Source: Desulfolithobacter dissulfuricans (GTDB taxonomy: Bacteria > Desulfobacterota > Desulfobulbia > Desulfobulbales > Desulfobulbaceae). From it: DNA of 64,000 bases. Position numbers and translations under genes: made by a program. The notes under the pieces were generated by a model that made no database searches, was not told where the DNA came from, and saw nothing but the letters and a program-made list of their open reading frames with translations. Each line of letters starts with the position of its first letter. Positions within the stretch are counted from its first letter, which is position 1. Location of the stretch: contig NZ_AP024233.1 in assembly GCF_025998535.1 (NCBI RefSeq), positions 3,000,001 to 3,064,000 on the forward strand, in the 5' to 3' direction. Positions 1-8,856 of the stretch are shown here, one piece after another.

Positions 1-58
1 ACGTGATAAACAGGACGAAGATAATCAGTCCCGGAATTATTTTACCACTGTCGTACAT
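1..58 (-). CDS. dsrJ: DsrJ, N-terminal fragment (cut by window edge)
   Basis: Only the first 19 codons are inside the window, reading MYDSGKIIPGLIIFVLFIT. This matches the start of DsrJ, the membrane-anchored triheme periplasmic cytochrome c of the DsrMKJOP complex; the residues seen form its N-terminal membrane anchor. A strong ribosome-binding sequence (GGAGGAGAGACG) lies directly before the ATG at 58, and the gene follows dsrK by 27 bases, as in the usual dsrM-K-J-O-P order. The haem motifs lie outside the window, so the call rests on the N-terminus and on position. Confidence 0.85.
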   Translation of the reverse strand, partial: MYDSGKIIPGLIIFVLFIT

Positions 59-85
59 CGTCTCTCCTCCACTCAGGCCAGGGAA

Positions 86-1717
86 TTAAACCAAAGTCCG
101 AAGACCCTCGGTCAGTTCTTGTCTGTTTTCGCCTTCTATTACCAGGGCGTTACCTACCAGCTCGCTGACACCGCAGACTTCGACCTCGGGATTCCAGTAT
201 CCCATCAGGGTGGTCAGGGTGGCGCGATCGATGGCGCATACACAGGCCAGCATGTTCACGTCATGCTTCTCGCGGACATATTTCACCGCGTTGGCCCGCG
301 GCAGTCCAGCCCGCATGCGAAGCTCCATGATCTCATCGGTATTGAGACCGGTACCGGAGCCGCAGCAGAAGGTCTTTTCGCGGATACAGTTCTCCGGCAT
401 CTCATAGAACTTGTTGACCACGTTTTTGAGCACATAGCGCGGCTCTTCCAGAAGTCCCATGGCCCGGGCCGGGTTGCAGGAATCGTGGAAAGTGCAGGTC
501 AGGTGGTCATTCCGGCTCGGATCAAGCTTGATCTTGTTGTGATAAATCAGGTCCGCGGTAAATTCGCTGATGTGGACCATCTTTGTGGACCGGGCATTCT
601 CAAAGACCGTTCCGGTTATCGGAGATTTCGGCACTTCAAGAAAATCTGCCGGCCCGTTCATGGTGTCCATGTACTGGTGAACCACCCGCCACATGTGACC
701 GCACTCACCGCCGAGAATCCACTTGACACCGAGCCGCTTGGCCTCGGCGTACATCTTTGCGTTGAGCTTTTTCATGGTCTCGTTGTTGGTGAAGAGACCG
801 AAGTTACCGCCTTCCGAGGCATAGGTGGACCAGGTATAGTCCAACCCGATGGCCTCGAAGAGCAGGAGATAGCCCATGCAGGTAAAGAGTCCCGGCTCGG
901 CGAACACGTCGGCTGACGGGGTAATGAACAGGACTTCGGCGCCCTTGCGGTTGAAGGTGGGATTCACCTTGACGCCGGTGAGGTTTTCGATGTCCTCGCA
1001 GAGGAACTCGACGTTACCGACAAAAGCCTGGGGTGTAAGTCCCATGTGGTTACCGGTCCGGTTGGAGTTGGAGACCGGCTCCAGGATCCAGTTGATGCCC
1101 ACCCCAACCAGATGCAGCAGTTCCCTGAGCATCATGGTGATCTCGGCGGTGTCGATGCCGTAAGGGCAGAAGACTGAACAGCGGCGGCACTCGGTGCACT
1201 GGTAGGCGTACATGAACCATTCCTTGAGCACCCCGAAGGTCATCTCCCGTCCGCCGGCCATCTTGCCAAGAATCTTACCGGCCAGGGTGAAGTCGTTGCG
1301 GTAGACCGACCGGAGCAGCTCGGCCCGCAGGACCGGCATGTTTTTGGGATCTCCGGTTCCGAGGAAGAAATGACACTTGTCGGCACAGGCACCGCAGCGT
1401 ACACAGCAGTCCATGAAAATCTTCAGACTGCGGAACTTGTCGAGCCGTTCCTTCAATCCTTCCAGGATGATCTCCTGCCAGTTATCGGGCAGTTTCCAGT
1501 CGTCATCTTCCGGGTTCCACTCGCGGGCATTCGGGAAGTAGAGCCCCTGCTGGGAGTTCAGATACTCGACCTTCTCCTTCTTGGCCACATAGGCATAATT
1601 ACCCGGTTTGAAGACCGCCTCTATCTCCCACCACGGTTTCCGGGGGACGGAGCCTGTCATGAGAGAGGGCCCCTCTACCACGCTCCTTGCTAACTTATCT
1701 ACACTTACAACTGCCAT
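86..1717 (-). CDS. dsrK: DsrK, iron-sulfur catalytic subunit of the DsrMKJOP complex
   Basis: This 543-residue cytoplasmic protein resembles the HdrD family of heterodisulfide reductase catalytic subunits. In sulfate reducers DsrK takes electrons from the membrane quinone/cytochrome subunits and is thought to reduce the DsrC trisulfide made by dissimilatory sulfite reductase. Two [4Fe-4S] ferredoxin-type clusters are visible, CVRCGACADKCHFF near residue 107 and CTECRRCSVFCPYG near residue 174. Downstream are CCG-type cysteine clusters: HDSCNPAR and FCCGSGTGLN near residue 455, the site of the special catalytic cluster in this family. Length is normal. It follows dsrM by 36 bases and precedes dsrJ, so it belongs to that operon. 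Confidence 0.95.
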   Translation of the reverse strand: MAVVSVDKLARSVVEGPSLMTGSVPRKPWWEIEAVFKPGNYAYVAKKEKVEYLNSQQGLYFPNAREWNPEDDDWKLPDNWQEIILEGLKERLDKFRSLKIFMDCCVRCGACADKCHFFLGTGDPKNMPVLRAELLRSVYRNDFTLAGKILGKMAGGREMTFGVLKEWFMYAYQCTECRRCSVFCPYGIDTAEITMMLRELLHLVGVGINWILEPVSNSNRTGNHMGLTPQAFVGNVEFLCEDIENLTGVKVNPTFNRKGAEVLFITPSADVFAEPGLFTCMGYLLLFEAIGLDYTWSTYASEGGNFGLFTNNETMKKLNAKMYAEAKRLGVKWILGGECGHMWRVVHQYMDTMNGPADFLEVPKSPITGTVFENARSTKMVHISEFTADLIYHNKIKLDPSRNDHLTCTFHDSCNPARAMGLLEEPRYVLKNVVNKFYEMPENCIREKTFCCGSGTGLNTDEIMELRMRAGLPRANAVKYVREKHDVNMLACVCAIDRATLTTLMGYWNPEVEVCGVSELVGNALVIEGENRQELTEGLRTLV

Positions 1718-1753
1718 TGCTCTATCCTTATCTTTAATGAAGTTTTTGCAATA

Positions 1754-2773
1754 CTAGTCGTCAGCCTTCGGCGGCAACTCTTTCTCAACCGGGATACCCA
1801 TGCTGACCATATCCTCACGGAACTCGTCCTCATACGCGTCGTAAGAATGCGGTTTGATATCCGGGTTCCACGGATTGATATGGCGCCGCATACGGGTATC
1901 GTTGGCCATGTTTCTGGTCGGACTGAGAAAGACCCCGCCCATGTGCATGAGCTTGGAGAAGGGGAAATAGGCCAGCAGGGCGCTGACCAGGAAAACATGA
2001 ACATAGAAGATCGCCCCGATCTCGGAGGTGATTGCCGGCTGGAAAGTGACCAGGCCGACAGCCAGCCGCTTGATGGCCGTGATGTCGATATCGGTCCGGA
2101 GGAAGAAACGCATCAGGATACCGGTGATGACGATAGCGAAGATCAGAAACAGCGGGAACATATCATTGGCCAGAGAGATATAGCGCACCTGGCGGTTGAT
2201 CAGCCGGCGGCCGAAGAGCAGCAGCAGACCGAGCAAGATGGTGGCATCGGTGATGTACATCTGCGGAGCGCCGATCTGGAGAAAGCCGTCACTGGCCCCG
2301 AGGAAACTGACCCAGCCGGGTACCGGTTCCAGGAACAGCCGCATATGCCGCAGGACGATGACCAGAAAGCTGTAATGAAACATCAGGGCAAACAACCAGA
2401 GCCATTTGGACGACTCGTAGGTGAGCTTAGGGCCGCTGTGCACCTCGGCCTTGGTGTTGCGCCAAAGGGAGCGGAAAATCGTGATTTCCAGGAACATCCG
2501 GGCCACGACCTCGGAGGTTTTCACCGGAGCCTCAAGGCGGTCATACTTGATCCAGGGCAGAGAAAAGCCCTGACCACAGGTGGTTGGAATCTTGAAGGGG
2601 ACAGGCGACCTGGCCCACTGGACCACCCGGTAGCAAAATCCCCCAAGGAAGAGCGCCATGGCCAGGTATGGAACTGCAATACCGAAAAAGTATTGCATAC
2701 CCGGGATCTGCGACCCTATCCACGCAATCAACACCAAGGCAATGACTGCCGCCAACGGGAAGGTGTACTTCAT
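1754..2773 (-). CDS. dsrM: DsrM, membrane cytochrome b subunit of DsrMKJOP
   Basis: This 339-residue integral membrane protein belongs to the NarI-like (respiratory nitrate reductase gamma subunit) family. DsrM binds haem b and passes electrons between the menaquinone pool and DsrK. About six hydrophobic segments are visible: two at the N-terminus (residues about 5-50), then segments around 125-145, 170-190, 205-225 and 255-275. Histidines lie within or beside them (LFALMFHYSF, FYVHVFLVS), consistent with haem ligands. The C-terminal 60 residues are polar and cytoplasmic. It is the first gene of dsrMKJ(OP); about 120 bases separate it from the upstream regulator-like gene, leaving room for a promoter. 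Confidence 0.94.
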   Translation of the reverse strand: MKYTFPLAAVIALVLIAWIGSQIPGMQYFFGIAVPYLAMALFLGGFCYRVVQWARSPVPFKIPTTCGQGFSLPWIKYDRLEAPVKTSEVVARMFLEITIFRSLWRNTKAEVHSGPKLTYESSKWLWLFALMFHYSFLVIVLRHMRLFLEPVPGWVSFLGASDGFLQIGAPQMYITDATILLGLLLLFGRRLINRQVRYISLANDMFPLFLIFAIVITGILMRFFLRTDIDITAIKRLAVGLVTFQPAITSEIGAIFYVHVFLVSALLAYFPFSKLMHMGGVFLSPTRNMANDTRMRRHINPWNPDIKPHSYDAYEDEFREDMVSMGIPVEKELPPKADD

Positions 2774-2893
2774 CGATCACTCCCTCGCTTTCGAGTTTAA
2801 CAGGTTTCTATGGATATGCGGTTAAAGCCGTGACGCAGTTCCGCTCGTTGCGGGACCTCGCCGGCTGGTGCACTGATGAACTGTTGGCCGAAA

Positions 2894-3427
2894 TCAGGTA
2901 GCGTCCGGGACTTCCTGTACTTTACGCTTCAACAACGCCGAGGCACAGGGGGTGTCCGTCAGGACATAACTGCCGCTTTTCAACTCACGGATCCGCTGCT
3001 GGTACAACCGCTCGCGGCAATCCGTATAAATATCAAAGGCAGCAAGAGCTGCCCGGTCAACATCACAGTCAAAAGAATCAAGGTCGGCCAGCAGAGGACG
3101 GGTGTCTTTATCTCCCGCCAGGATCTGCCGCACGACCCATTTGAGTTCGAGGATTGGCGCAACCGCCTGCGCCGGGGTAAATTCCTGAACAGCCCGGATC
3201 CGGATGACCTGATCCAGGGAACTTGCATATTCATCCTGCGAGGCACCGGCTGTGAGCAGCTCAAAGAGTCTGGTGAGACCCTCGCGGATGTTTACTCCCA
3301 CAGGGTTGGCAAAGGCATCCTGTGAGCTTTTGAAGAAACCGGGCGAAGCATAACTGTCCAGCACCCTGTCAATCCAGGTGGAAAGGATCTTATCCTTCTT
3401 GATTTTAAGTGCTTCGGCCAGCTGCAT
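2894..3427 (-). CDS. RsbRD N-terminal domain protein upstream of dsrMKJ
   Basis: This 177-residue soluble protein begins MQLAEALKIKKDKILSTWID and continues with an all-helical region rich in Leu/Ala, typical of the RsbRD N-terminal (RsbT co-antagonist-like) domain, which often senses signals in stressosome proteins. No STAS domain or other output domain follows. Proteins of this kind commonly sit just before dsrMKJOP in sulfate reducers, which is established gene context; a role in controlling or assembling the complex is inference. It is co-directional with dsrM and separated by about 120 bases. No helix-turn-helix is visible, so direct DNA binding is unlikely. Confidence 0.8.
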   Translation of the reverse strand: MQLAEALKIKKDKILSTWIDRVLDSYASPGFFKSSQDAFANPVGVNIREGLTRLFELLTAGASQDEYASSLDQVIRIRAVQEFTPAQAVAPILELKWVVRQILAGDKDTRPLLADLDSFDCDVDRAALAAFDIYTDCRERLYQQRIRELKSGSYVLTDTPCASALLKRKVQEVPDAT

Positions 3428-3526
3428 TCTGTTCAGTTCAATAGAGGTGATAATTCAAGAAAAATGAATGATGATTCACAGGGGCAAGCTCTATCATGAT
3501 TGGCCCTTGATTTCAAGTGAAAAATG

Positions 3527-5716
3527 TTATCTCGCTGTTGAAGCTGTTTGTTCCTCAGTAACTTTTCCCTCCATCAGGTAGAGCGCCACCTGGACGAACG
3601 GATCCTCCTCCAGCTTGGCAGCCATGGATTTTTCTTCCTTATTTTCCGTAAATTCCTGCTCATGGTCCTCGGCCAGCAGCCCGGCGGCCCTTGCCTCCTC
3701 CCGGGCCTGTTCCAGTTCCCGGCGTTCTTTTTTCATTCCGGCAAGAAAAACAGCCACCCTGGTCTGCTCACTGCGGACCCGGGCCTTCTCTGTTTCTTCT
3801 CGGATAGCCTGGAACTTTTCACTTTTTTCCACCCAGACCGCCCCGAGGCTGCGGGCCCGCCCGATGTCGAAACGGGCACCCCGCCACTTGTGATAGCCAA
3901 CGTTTTCCACCTGATCCGAGGGCAAGGCGTAGTCCATATACTTCTCGCCGCTTTTCAGGTAGTCAAGCCCCGAAGGTACCACCACGTCCGGAGTCACCCC
4001 CTGGAGTTGGGTGGACTTGCCGTTGACCCGGTAGAACTTCTGGATGGTCACCTTGAGCGCCCCCAGGTCGTCATACTTCTTCAGGTGAAGCAGGGGCAGG
4101 TTGCGGTTCAGGTCCATGATGGCCTGGACCACCCCCTTGCCATGGGTATGGGCTCCGCCGATGATCAGGGCCCGGCCATAATCCTGCAGGGCGGCGGCCA
4201 GGATCTCCGAGGCCGAAGCCGAGAACTGGTTGACCAGGACAATCATGGGGCCATCCCAGGCCACGTTGGTGTCCTCGTCCTCCAGGATCCGGATCATGCC
4301 CTGGGAGTTGCGGACCTGGACCACCGGTCCGCCGGGCAGGAAAAGACCGGATATTTCCACCGCGTCGGTGAGTGCCCCGCCGCCGTTGTTGCGCAGGTCA
4401 AGGATCAGGCCGCTGATCCCCTGTTCTTTGAGTTTGTACAGTTCCCGGCGCAGATCATCGGTGACATTGCGGCCTTTGCCGCCGTTACGGGTGGCGGAGA
4501 AGTCGCGGTAGAAACTGGGCACCCGGATATACCCGATTGGATCCTGTTTCGAATCCTTCAGGAGCGTCGACTTGACATAGGTCTCCTCGATCTGGACCAC
4601 GTCCCGGACAATGGGGATGACCACCTTTCTCCCGTCCGGTTTCTGAACCGTGAGCCTGACCTCGGTCCCCTTGGGGCCGCGGATGTAACTGACCGCGTCG
4701 CGGATACGCATGTCGGTGATATCCACCGGGTCGCCATCCTTTTCGGCCACGCTCAGGATGATATCCTCAGCCTGGAGCTGTCCCTGGCGCTCTGCGGCGC
4801 TGCCCGGAATGATCCGCACCACCTTGATATGACCGTCATCCTCACGCAACAGAGCCCCGATCCCTTCCAGGGAGCCACTCATGTGGATATCGAAATCTTC
4901 CCTTGAGGTGGGTGCCATGTACGTTGTATGGGGATCAAAGGCCCGGGCCACTGCATCGAAATACCGGTTGTAATGCTCCTGCCTGGTCTCCTGCAGCAAC
5001 CGGTGCAGGTAGGTATGATTCCGTTTTTTCACCTTGGCCATGGCCTGCTCCCAGAGCTCGGAATCGATAGCCCTGGATTCAGCGCTCTCGCTCTCCTGGA
5101 GTGCCGGTGTGCCATCTTCTCTGGTTTCCGCGGACCCTGCTTTCTTTACCTGCTCCTCCATCAGGTCGAGATAGGTCGAGAGCACCTGCATCTTGAGGAT
5201 GCGACGCCAGCGGTCATAGAGAGCGTCGCGGTCAGCGGCCCACTGCCTCTTCTTGGGATCAACCTCCAGGTACTCTTCGCGGTTGGGGTCGAAGCCCTTG
5301 TCCATGATTTCGTCAATCCATTTATCCACCTGCTTGATCCGCTCGTTCAGAAGCTGCATGCCGGCATCGGGCAGGACCATGCGCCCACGGCGCAGTTCAT
5401 CATCGATGTGATCGGCAAAGGCATCAAGCTGCTCCACGTCCGTCTTCAGGAGAAACCGCTTGCGCGGATCCAGCTGACGCAGGTAGAGATCATAAGCGTT
5501 GCGGGACAGGGTATCGTCGAGCGGTTTATGGCTGAAATGCTGGGCCGGCAGCTGCTGGCTGAGCATGTAGGCGATCAGGCGATTGCGGCCGGCATCGAAT
5601 TCCAGCGGCAGTACCTTGGCAGCAACCGAGGTTGCCAGAAGGAAAAACAGCAGGCAGGTGATCCATGCCCGGTGGGCAGGAGACAGCGGCCGCCTTGAAC
5701 GTAGTGCGTTATTCAT
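3527..5716 (-). CDS. prc: Tail-specific (C-terminal processing) protease, S41 family
   Basis: This 729-residue protein is a Prc/Tsp-type periplasmic serine protease that trims or degrades proteins from their C-termini. It has a signal-type hydrophobic segment (residues about 15-35), a long helical N-terminal domain, a PDZ domain (about 235-320, with GSLEGIGALLRED), the S41 protease core with the nucleophile Ser in NQFSASASEIL and the general-base Lys in HTHGKGVVQ, and a C-terminal charged coiled-coil region. Length fits the large Prc class rather than the shorter CtpA class. I start at the ATG at 5716, just before MNNALRS; an upstream extension would overlap yedF and has no homology. Confidence 0.92.
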   Translation of the reverse strand: MNNALRSRRPLSPAHRAWITCLLFFLLATSVAAKVLPLEFDAGRNRLIAYMLSQQLPAQHFSHKPLDDTLSRNAYDLYLRQLDPRKRFLLKTDVEQLDAFADHIDDELRRGRMVLPDAGMQLLNERIKQVDKWIDEIMDKGFDPNREEYLEVDPKKRQWAADRDALYDRWRRILKMQVLSTYLDLMEEQVKKAGSAETREDGTPALQESESAESRAIDSELWEQAMAKVKKRNHTYLHRLLQETRQEHYNRYFDAVARAFDPHTTYMAPTSREDFDIHMSGSLEGIGALLREDDGHIKVVRIIPGSAAERQGQLQAEDIILSVAEKDGDPVDITDMRIRDAVSYIRGPKGTEVRLTVQKPDGRKVVIPIVRDVVQIEETYVKSTLLKDSKQDPIGYIRVPSFYRDFSATRNGGKGRNVTDDLRRELYKLKEQGISGLILDLRNNGGGALTDAVEISGLFLPGGPVVQVRNSQGMIRILEDEDTNVAWDGPMIVLVNQFSASASEILAAALQDYGRALIIGGAHTHGKGVVQAIMDLNRNLPLLHLKKYDDLGALKVTIQKFYRVNGKSTQLQGVTPDVVVPSGLDYLKSGEKYMDYALPSDQVENVGYHKWRGARFDIGRARSLGAVWVEKSEKFQAIREETEKARVRSEQTRVAVFLAGMKKERRELEQAREEARAAGLLAEDHEQEFTENKEEKSMAAKLEEDPFVQVALYLMEGKVTEEQTASTAR

Positions 5717-5742
5717 GGTGTGTGGTTCCAGATGATTGCTTT

Positions 5743-6362
5743 TCAGTAGGGGCTGACGACCTTGGACGCGCTGGCCATGGACTGCATGATATCGTACATG
5801 TTGGATATGGCCCCGACCTTGATGGCGGCCTTGAGCTCGTAAAAGTCCAGGCAGGTGCCGCAGGCAAGTATCTCCACCCCCGCTCCTGCAGTTCCTGCAG
5901 GGCTTCCAGGGCGCCGGACTCACTGGTTACCAGCTTGACGCCAGCGTTGTAGAAGATAATCTTGGACGGCAGTGGATCGACGTTCTTTATGGTCTGGATA
6001 TAGGTCTGCAGCAGGGCCCAGCCCAACTCCTCACTGCCGCGCCCCATGGTATCGGAGGCAATGACATAGACCAGACCGGAGCTGGTTTCCACCGGGCAGG
6101 TATAGTCCCGGGGATCGAACTCCCGGGTCCCGGCTCCATCCCCGCCTTTCAGGGTCAGCCTGAAACAGCCATCGCCACTCTCTACCACCTCCACCTCGCA
6201 GCCCTGGCTGGCGGCGAAGCGGGAAACATTGTTTTTCGAGGCCTCATTATCAACGATAACCTCCAGAAGATCGGCCCCCTGTTCCAGAGCCTCTTTGGTC
6301 TTCAGTACCGGTTGTGGGCAGGAAAGGCCCCTACAGTCAAGGGTTTTGACGGTAGCACTCAT
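5743..6362 (-). CDS. yedF: YedF-family sulfurtransferase-like selenium metabolism protein (frameshifted)
   Basis: The N-terminal half is a TusA/SirA domain with the hallmark LDCRGLSCPQPV motif, a persulfide-carrying cysteine. The second half is a DsrE-like domain typical of YedF proteins linked to selenium metabolism. The frame is interrupted: in the C run at 5877-5881 (G run on the coding strand) one base seems to be missing. Adding one G restores the expected ending with ERGVEILACGTCLDFYE and a stop at 5743, giving 206 residues, the normal family length. As written, the reading frame ends instead at 5709 with an unrelated tail. The missing base is probably a sequencing error. tRNA-Sec elsewhere in the window supports active selenium use. 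Confidence 0.85.
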
Positions 6363-6534
6363 AACAACACCTTGTGGTTGAAGTAGATTGGATTTCTGCC
6401 TGGCAACAAACAGACCGGTCCGCTCGAGGTACCGGGGAGATCAGACGAAAAGATTTCCGCCTTCCCTGGGCCGCGGCCGGAGGCAGGGATGGGTAATCCA
6501 TCATCCAGAGGGAGGAATGACCGCTGGCCAGTGA

Positions 6535-7464
6535 TCATATCTCAAGCACCATGCCTTCCCGGGCAAAGAAGATCTCCATGTCCCCGCAGGACGGATTCTG
6601 GCAGTAGATTTCGGCCATCCCGTCGAGCTGGGTATCGGTCCGCTCGGGATCGTGGTGAAACAGGGCCAACCGCTTGACCCCGGCCCGGCTGGCGGCACCG
6701 ATTGCATGTTCGATGGAGCTGTGCCCCCATCCCACTTTCCCGTTTTCATACTCTTCCTGGGTGTACTGGGCGTCATGGACCAGGAGATCGGCCCCGGCGA
6801 AAAAATTCTCCATCACCCTGTTCTGTTCCCTGGCCGCCTCCTCTCCTTCATGGGCCATCAGTTCATCGTAGGATGGATCATCGGGATCGGTGACAAAGAG
6901 ATTGCGGAACGGTTCCGTGTCATAGGCGGTGCAGAACACCGAACCGCGGAAGGAAAACCGGTAGCCCAGGGCAGTGATGGGATGGTTGATAATGGTGGTC
7001 GCCAGGATGATGCCGTCCCCGAGATCGATGTGCGGATCTTCCTTGAGCCGGGTATAACTGATATCGGCGGCCAGCTCGCCCATGTTCACCGGGAAATAGC
7101 GATACTTCATCTGCCCGCCCACCACCTCTTCCAGGGGATCGTCTTCATAGGTTACCGGCCCGAATACTTTGATCCTGGTGCCGGGGATATAGTTGGGAAT
7201 GAAAAAGGGAAAACCCATGATGTGGTCCCAGTGGGTGTGGGAGAGGTAGATTTCAGTGGATATGGGTCCCTTTGGCAGGTCGTGGGCCAGCATGTGATTT
7301 GCCAGCTCGCGGATACCGGAGCCGGCATCGATGATAATGTGCCGGCCGACCTCGGGAAAACGGAGCTCGATACAGGCCGTATTGCCACCATATTTCATGG
7401 TTGTCGGGCCGGGACAGGGGATGGAACCACGAACTCCCCAAAAACGTACCTGGATCATACTCAC
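6535..7464 (-). CDS. MBL-fold metallohydrolase
   Basis: This 309-residue protein starts MSMIQVRFWGVRGSIPCPGP, the opening of a family of metallo-beta-lactamase-fold hydrolases related to PhnP-type phosphodiesterases and RNase Z-like enzymes. The metal-binding motif LSHTHWDHIMG is intact around residue 92, with further ligands at DLLVHDAQYT (about 230) and GHSSIEHA (about 248). No signal peptide is seen, so it is cytoplasmic. Its substrate cannot be told from sequence. The start codon is seven bases from the end of the upstream HDOD gene, so the two are probably co-transcribed and may form a signalling pair, though this is inference. Confidence 0.85.
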   Translation of the reverse strand: MSMIQVRFWGVRGSIPCPGPTTMKYGGNTACIELRFPEVGRHIIIDAGSGIRELANHMLAHDLPKGPISTEIYLSHTHWDHIMGFPFFIPNYIPGTRIKVFGPVTYEDDPLEEVVGGQMKYRYFPVNMGELAADISYTRLKEDPHIDLGDGIILATTIINHPITALGYRFSFRGSVFCTAYDTEPFRNLFVTDPDDPSYDELMAHEGEEAAREQNRVMENFFAGADLLVHDAQYTQEEYENGKVGWGHSSIEHAIGAASRAGVKRLALFHHDPERTDTQLDGMAEIYCQNPSCGDMEIFFAREGMVLEI

Positions 7465-7471
7465 TCTCCTG

Positions 7472-8329
7472 TCATACCTGCAGAAAGATCTCTGCCTTCA
7501 GCAGTTCCTCTTCAATGGCCTCGGACAGGCCGGTGACGGTCGACCACGACAGCCCGGTGATTTCCAGGGCCGTGATCAGCTGGTTCTCGTCCGGATACAT
7601 GTTGCCGGCATAGCCGATATCGAAAAGACAGACATAGGCGTCGGCCAGAGCGACCGTGGCCACCAGACGTTGAAACGGCTCGCTGGCCTGCTCCGGGGTG
7701 TGGTGATAGATGATAGACTCGGTAATGGCCTGGTTCAGGGTCCATTTTTCGGCGATCAGCTGGCCGGTTTCCTGGTGATCCACCTCCAGCATCTCCCGTT
7801 CCACCGCCAGCAGGTCGCATCCCTCGCTCCTGGCCCGGCGCAGGACGTCGGCGTACTCATCGCCAAAGGGAATCTTGCCGAGATCATGGAGCAGCCCGGC
7901 GACAAAATATTCCTCTCGCTCACCCAGGGGGATATCCTGCTCCTGGGCCAGCAGCTTGGCCAGCACCCCGACCCCGATGGAGTGTTCCCAGAACTTGCGG
8001 ATGGGGAGGATTCTCGACTTTTTGGTCTGACCGACGCAGCGGATGATGGCCGTGGACAGGGCCAGGTTCTTGACCGTGTTGAGACCGAGCATGATAATCG
8101 CCCGGGTCAGGGAGGTAACCTTGTTGACCAGCGAGTAATAGGCCGAGTTGATCAGCTTGAGGACCTGTCCGGTGAGAACGGGATCAAGGGAGATAACCTT
8201 GTTGAGATCATTGGGGGCGGTATCAGGCCGGCTGCAGATCTCCAGGACCTTGCTGACCGTGGTGGACAGGCTCGGCATCCTGTCGACAAAGTTCCGGATC
8301 TTACGCAGTCGCTTTTCCCGATCACTCAT
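7472..8329 (-). CDS. HDOD domain protein
   Basis: This 285-residue protein is an HDOD (HD-related output domain) protein. The domain is seen from RMPSLSTTVSKVLEICSRPD (about residue 18) through ISLDPVLTGQVLKLINSAYYS and ARAIIMLG-type helices to GLLHDLGKIPF (about 150) and an extra HD-like helix bundle. The conserved H-D pair in LLHDLG is present, but many HDOD proteins are not catalytic. The family usually acts in cytoplasmic signal transduction. It is followed after seven bases by the MBL-fold hydrolase gene, suggesting an operon. No receiver or PilZ domain is attached. The start at 8329 gives MSDREKRLRKIRNF, which fits the family. Confidence 0.88.
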   Translation of the reverse strand: MSDREKRLRKIRNFVDRMPSLSTTVSKVLEICSRPDTAPNDLNKVISLDPVLTGQVLKLINSAYYSLVNKVTSLTRAIIMLGLNTVKNLALSTAIIRCVGQTKKSRILPIRKFWEHSIGVGVLAKLLAQEQDIPLGEREEYFVAGLLHDLGKIPFGDEYADVLRRARSEGCDLLAVEREMLEVDHQETGQLIAEKWTLNQAITESIIYHHTPEQASEPFQRLVATVALADAYVCLFDIGYAGNMYPDENQLITALEITGLSWSTVTGLSEAIEEELLKAEIFLQV

Positions 8330-8652
8330 GGCAGCAAAGAAAAATCATTTCCGTGTGGTGTACCTGTCCTGGAGCCTGCTTCGAACAGGGCAGACCATGC
8401 TGCCCGCTTTTATTCGAAAATCGCCACAAACTCAAGCAATTGCAAGGTGCTTTTCATGGTCTGTTGTGGCTGGACAGTGCCGAAATCCGGAGTCTCCCTT
8501 CGGTCGCTTACCTGGTCCAGCCATGCTGGTTGATCCGGAAACAGTGGAGAGCGGAGATCCCCTGCCCGAACACTGGCTTGAACCCATAAGGCATAGTATC
8601 CAAAGGTGGAATACAGGTCAAGCGATGTACCGACTCAGGCGGGAAATACTGG
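8330..8652. other. Gene-free stretch with a degenerate repeat
   Basis: No convincing coding sequence is seen in these 323 bases between the HDOD gene and the small protein gene. It contains a repeat copy at about 8449-8532 that recurs near 48.1 kb (described separately). The reading frames crossing it have no recognisable protein features. Confidence 0.6.
8449..8532. repeat. Dispersed repeat, family D, copy 1
   Basis: The block TTTTCATGGTCTGTTGTGGC, followed by TGGACAGTGCCGAAAT and later TGGTCCAGCCATGCTGGTT, matches in reverse orientation a block at about 48098-48156 with a few substitutions. A shorter related block lies at 56350-56378. The shared order of two conserved patches at 8449 and 48.1 kb shows common origin; it may be the remnant of a mobile element. 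Confidence 0.6.
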
Positions 8653-8856
8653 TCAGCAGCCGTGTTTTACCAGGAAATCATGTACCACCTCGTGCATGAT
8701 CTCCACCTGGCTGCGACCGGTTTCGTTGACCAGGATCCACACGCAGCGGTGGAAGGCCCGGTAGAGATCCTCGGAGACAAAGAGCTTGATCTCTGCCAGG
8801 TCCTGGCCGGCCGGACATCCCTTTGTCCGGAGATCCCTGTCCGACTTATCCTTCAT
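8653..8856 (-). CDS. Small conserved-looking hypothetical protein
   Basis: From the ATG at 8856 this encodes 67 residues, MKDKSDRDLRTKGCPAGQDL onward, ending in FLVKHGC. The C-terminal two thirds are amphipathic helix (LFVSEDLYRAFHRCVWILVN, then EIMHEVVHDF), with three scattered cysteines. I do not recognise the family. It overlaps the end of the hisA-like gene by 11 bases, suggesting translational coupling. A longer frame starting at 8949 lies inside hisA and is unlikely. Its compact helical pattern resembles small DNA- or protein-binding proteins, but that is only an impression. Confidence 0.6.
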   Translation of the reverse strand: MKDKSDRDLRTKGCPAGQDLAEIKLFVSEDLYRAFHRCVWILVNETGRSQVEIMHEVVHDFLVKHGC

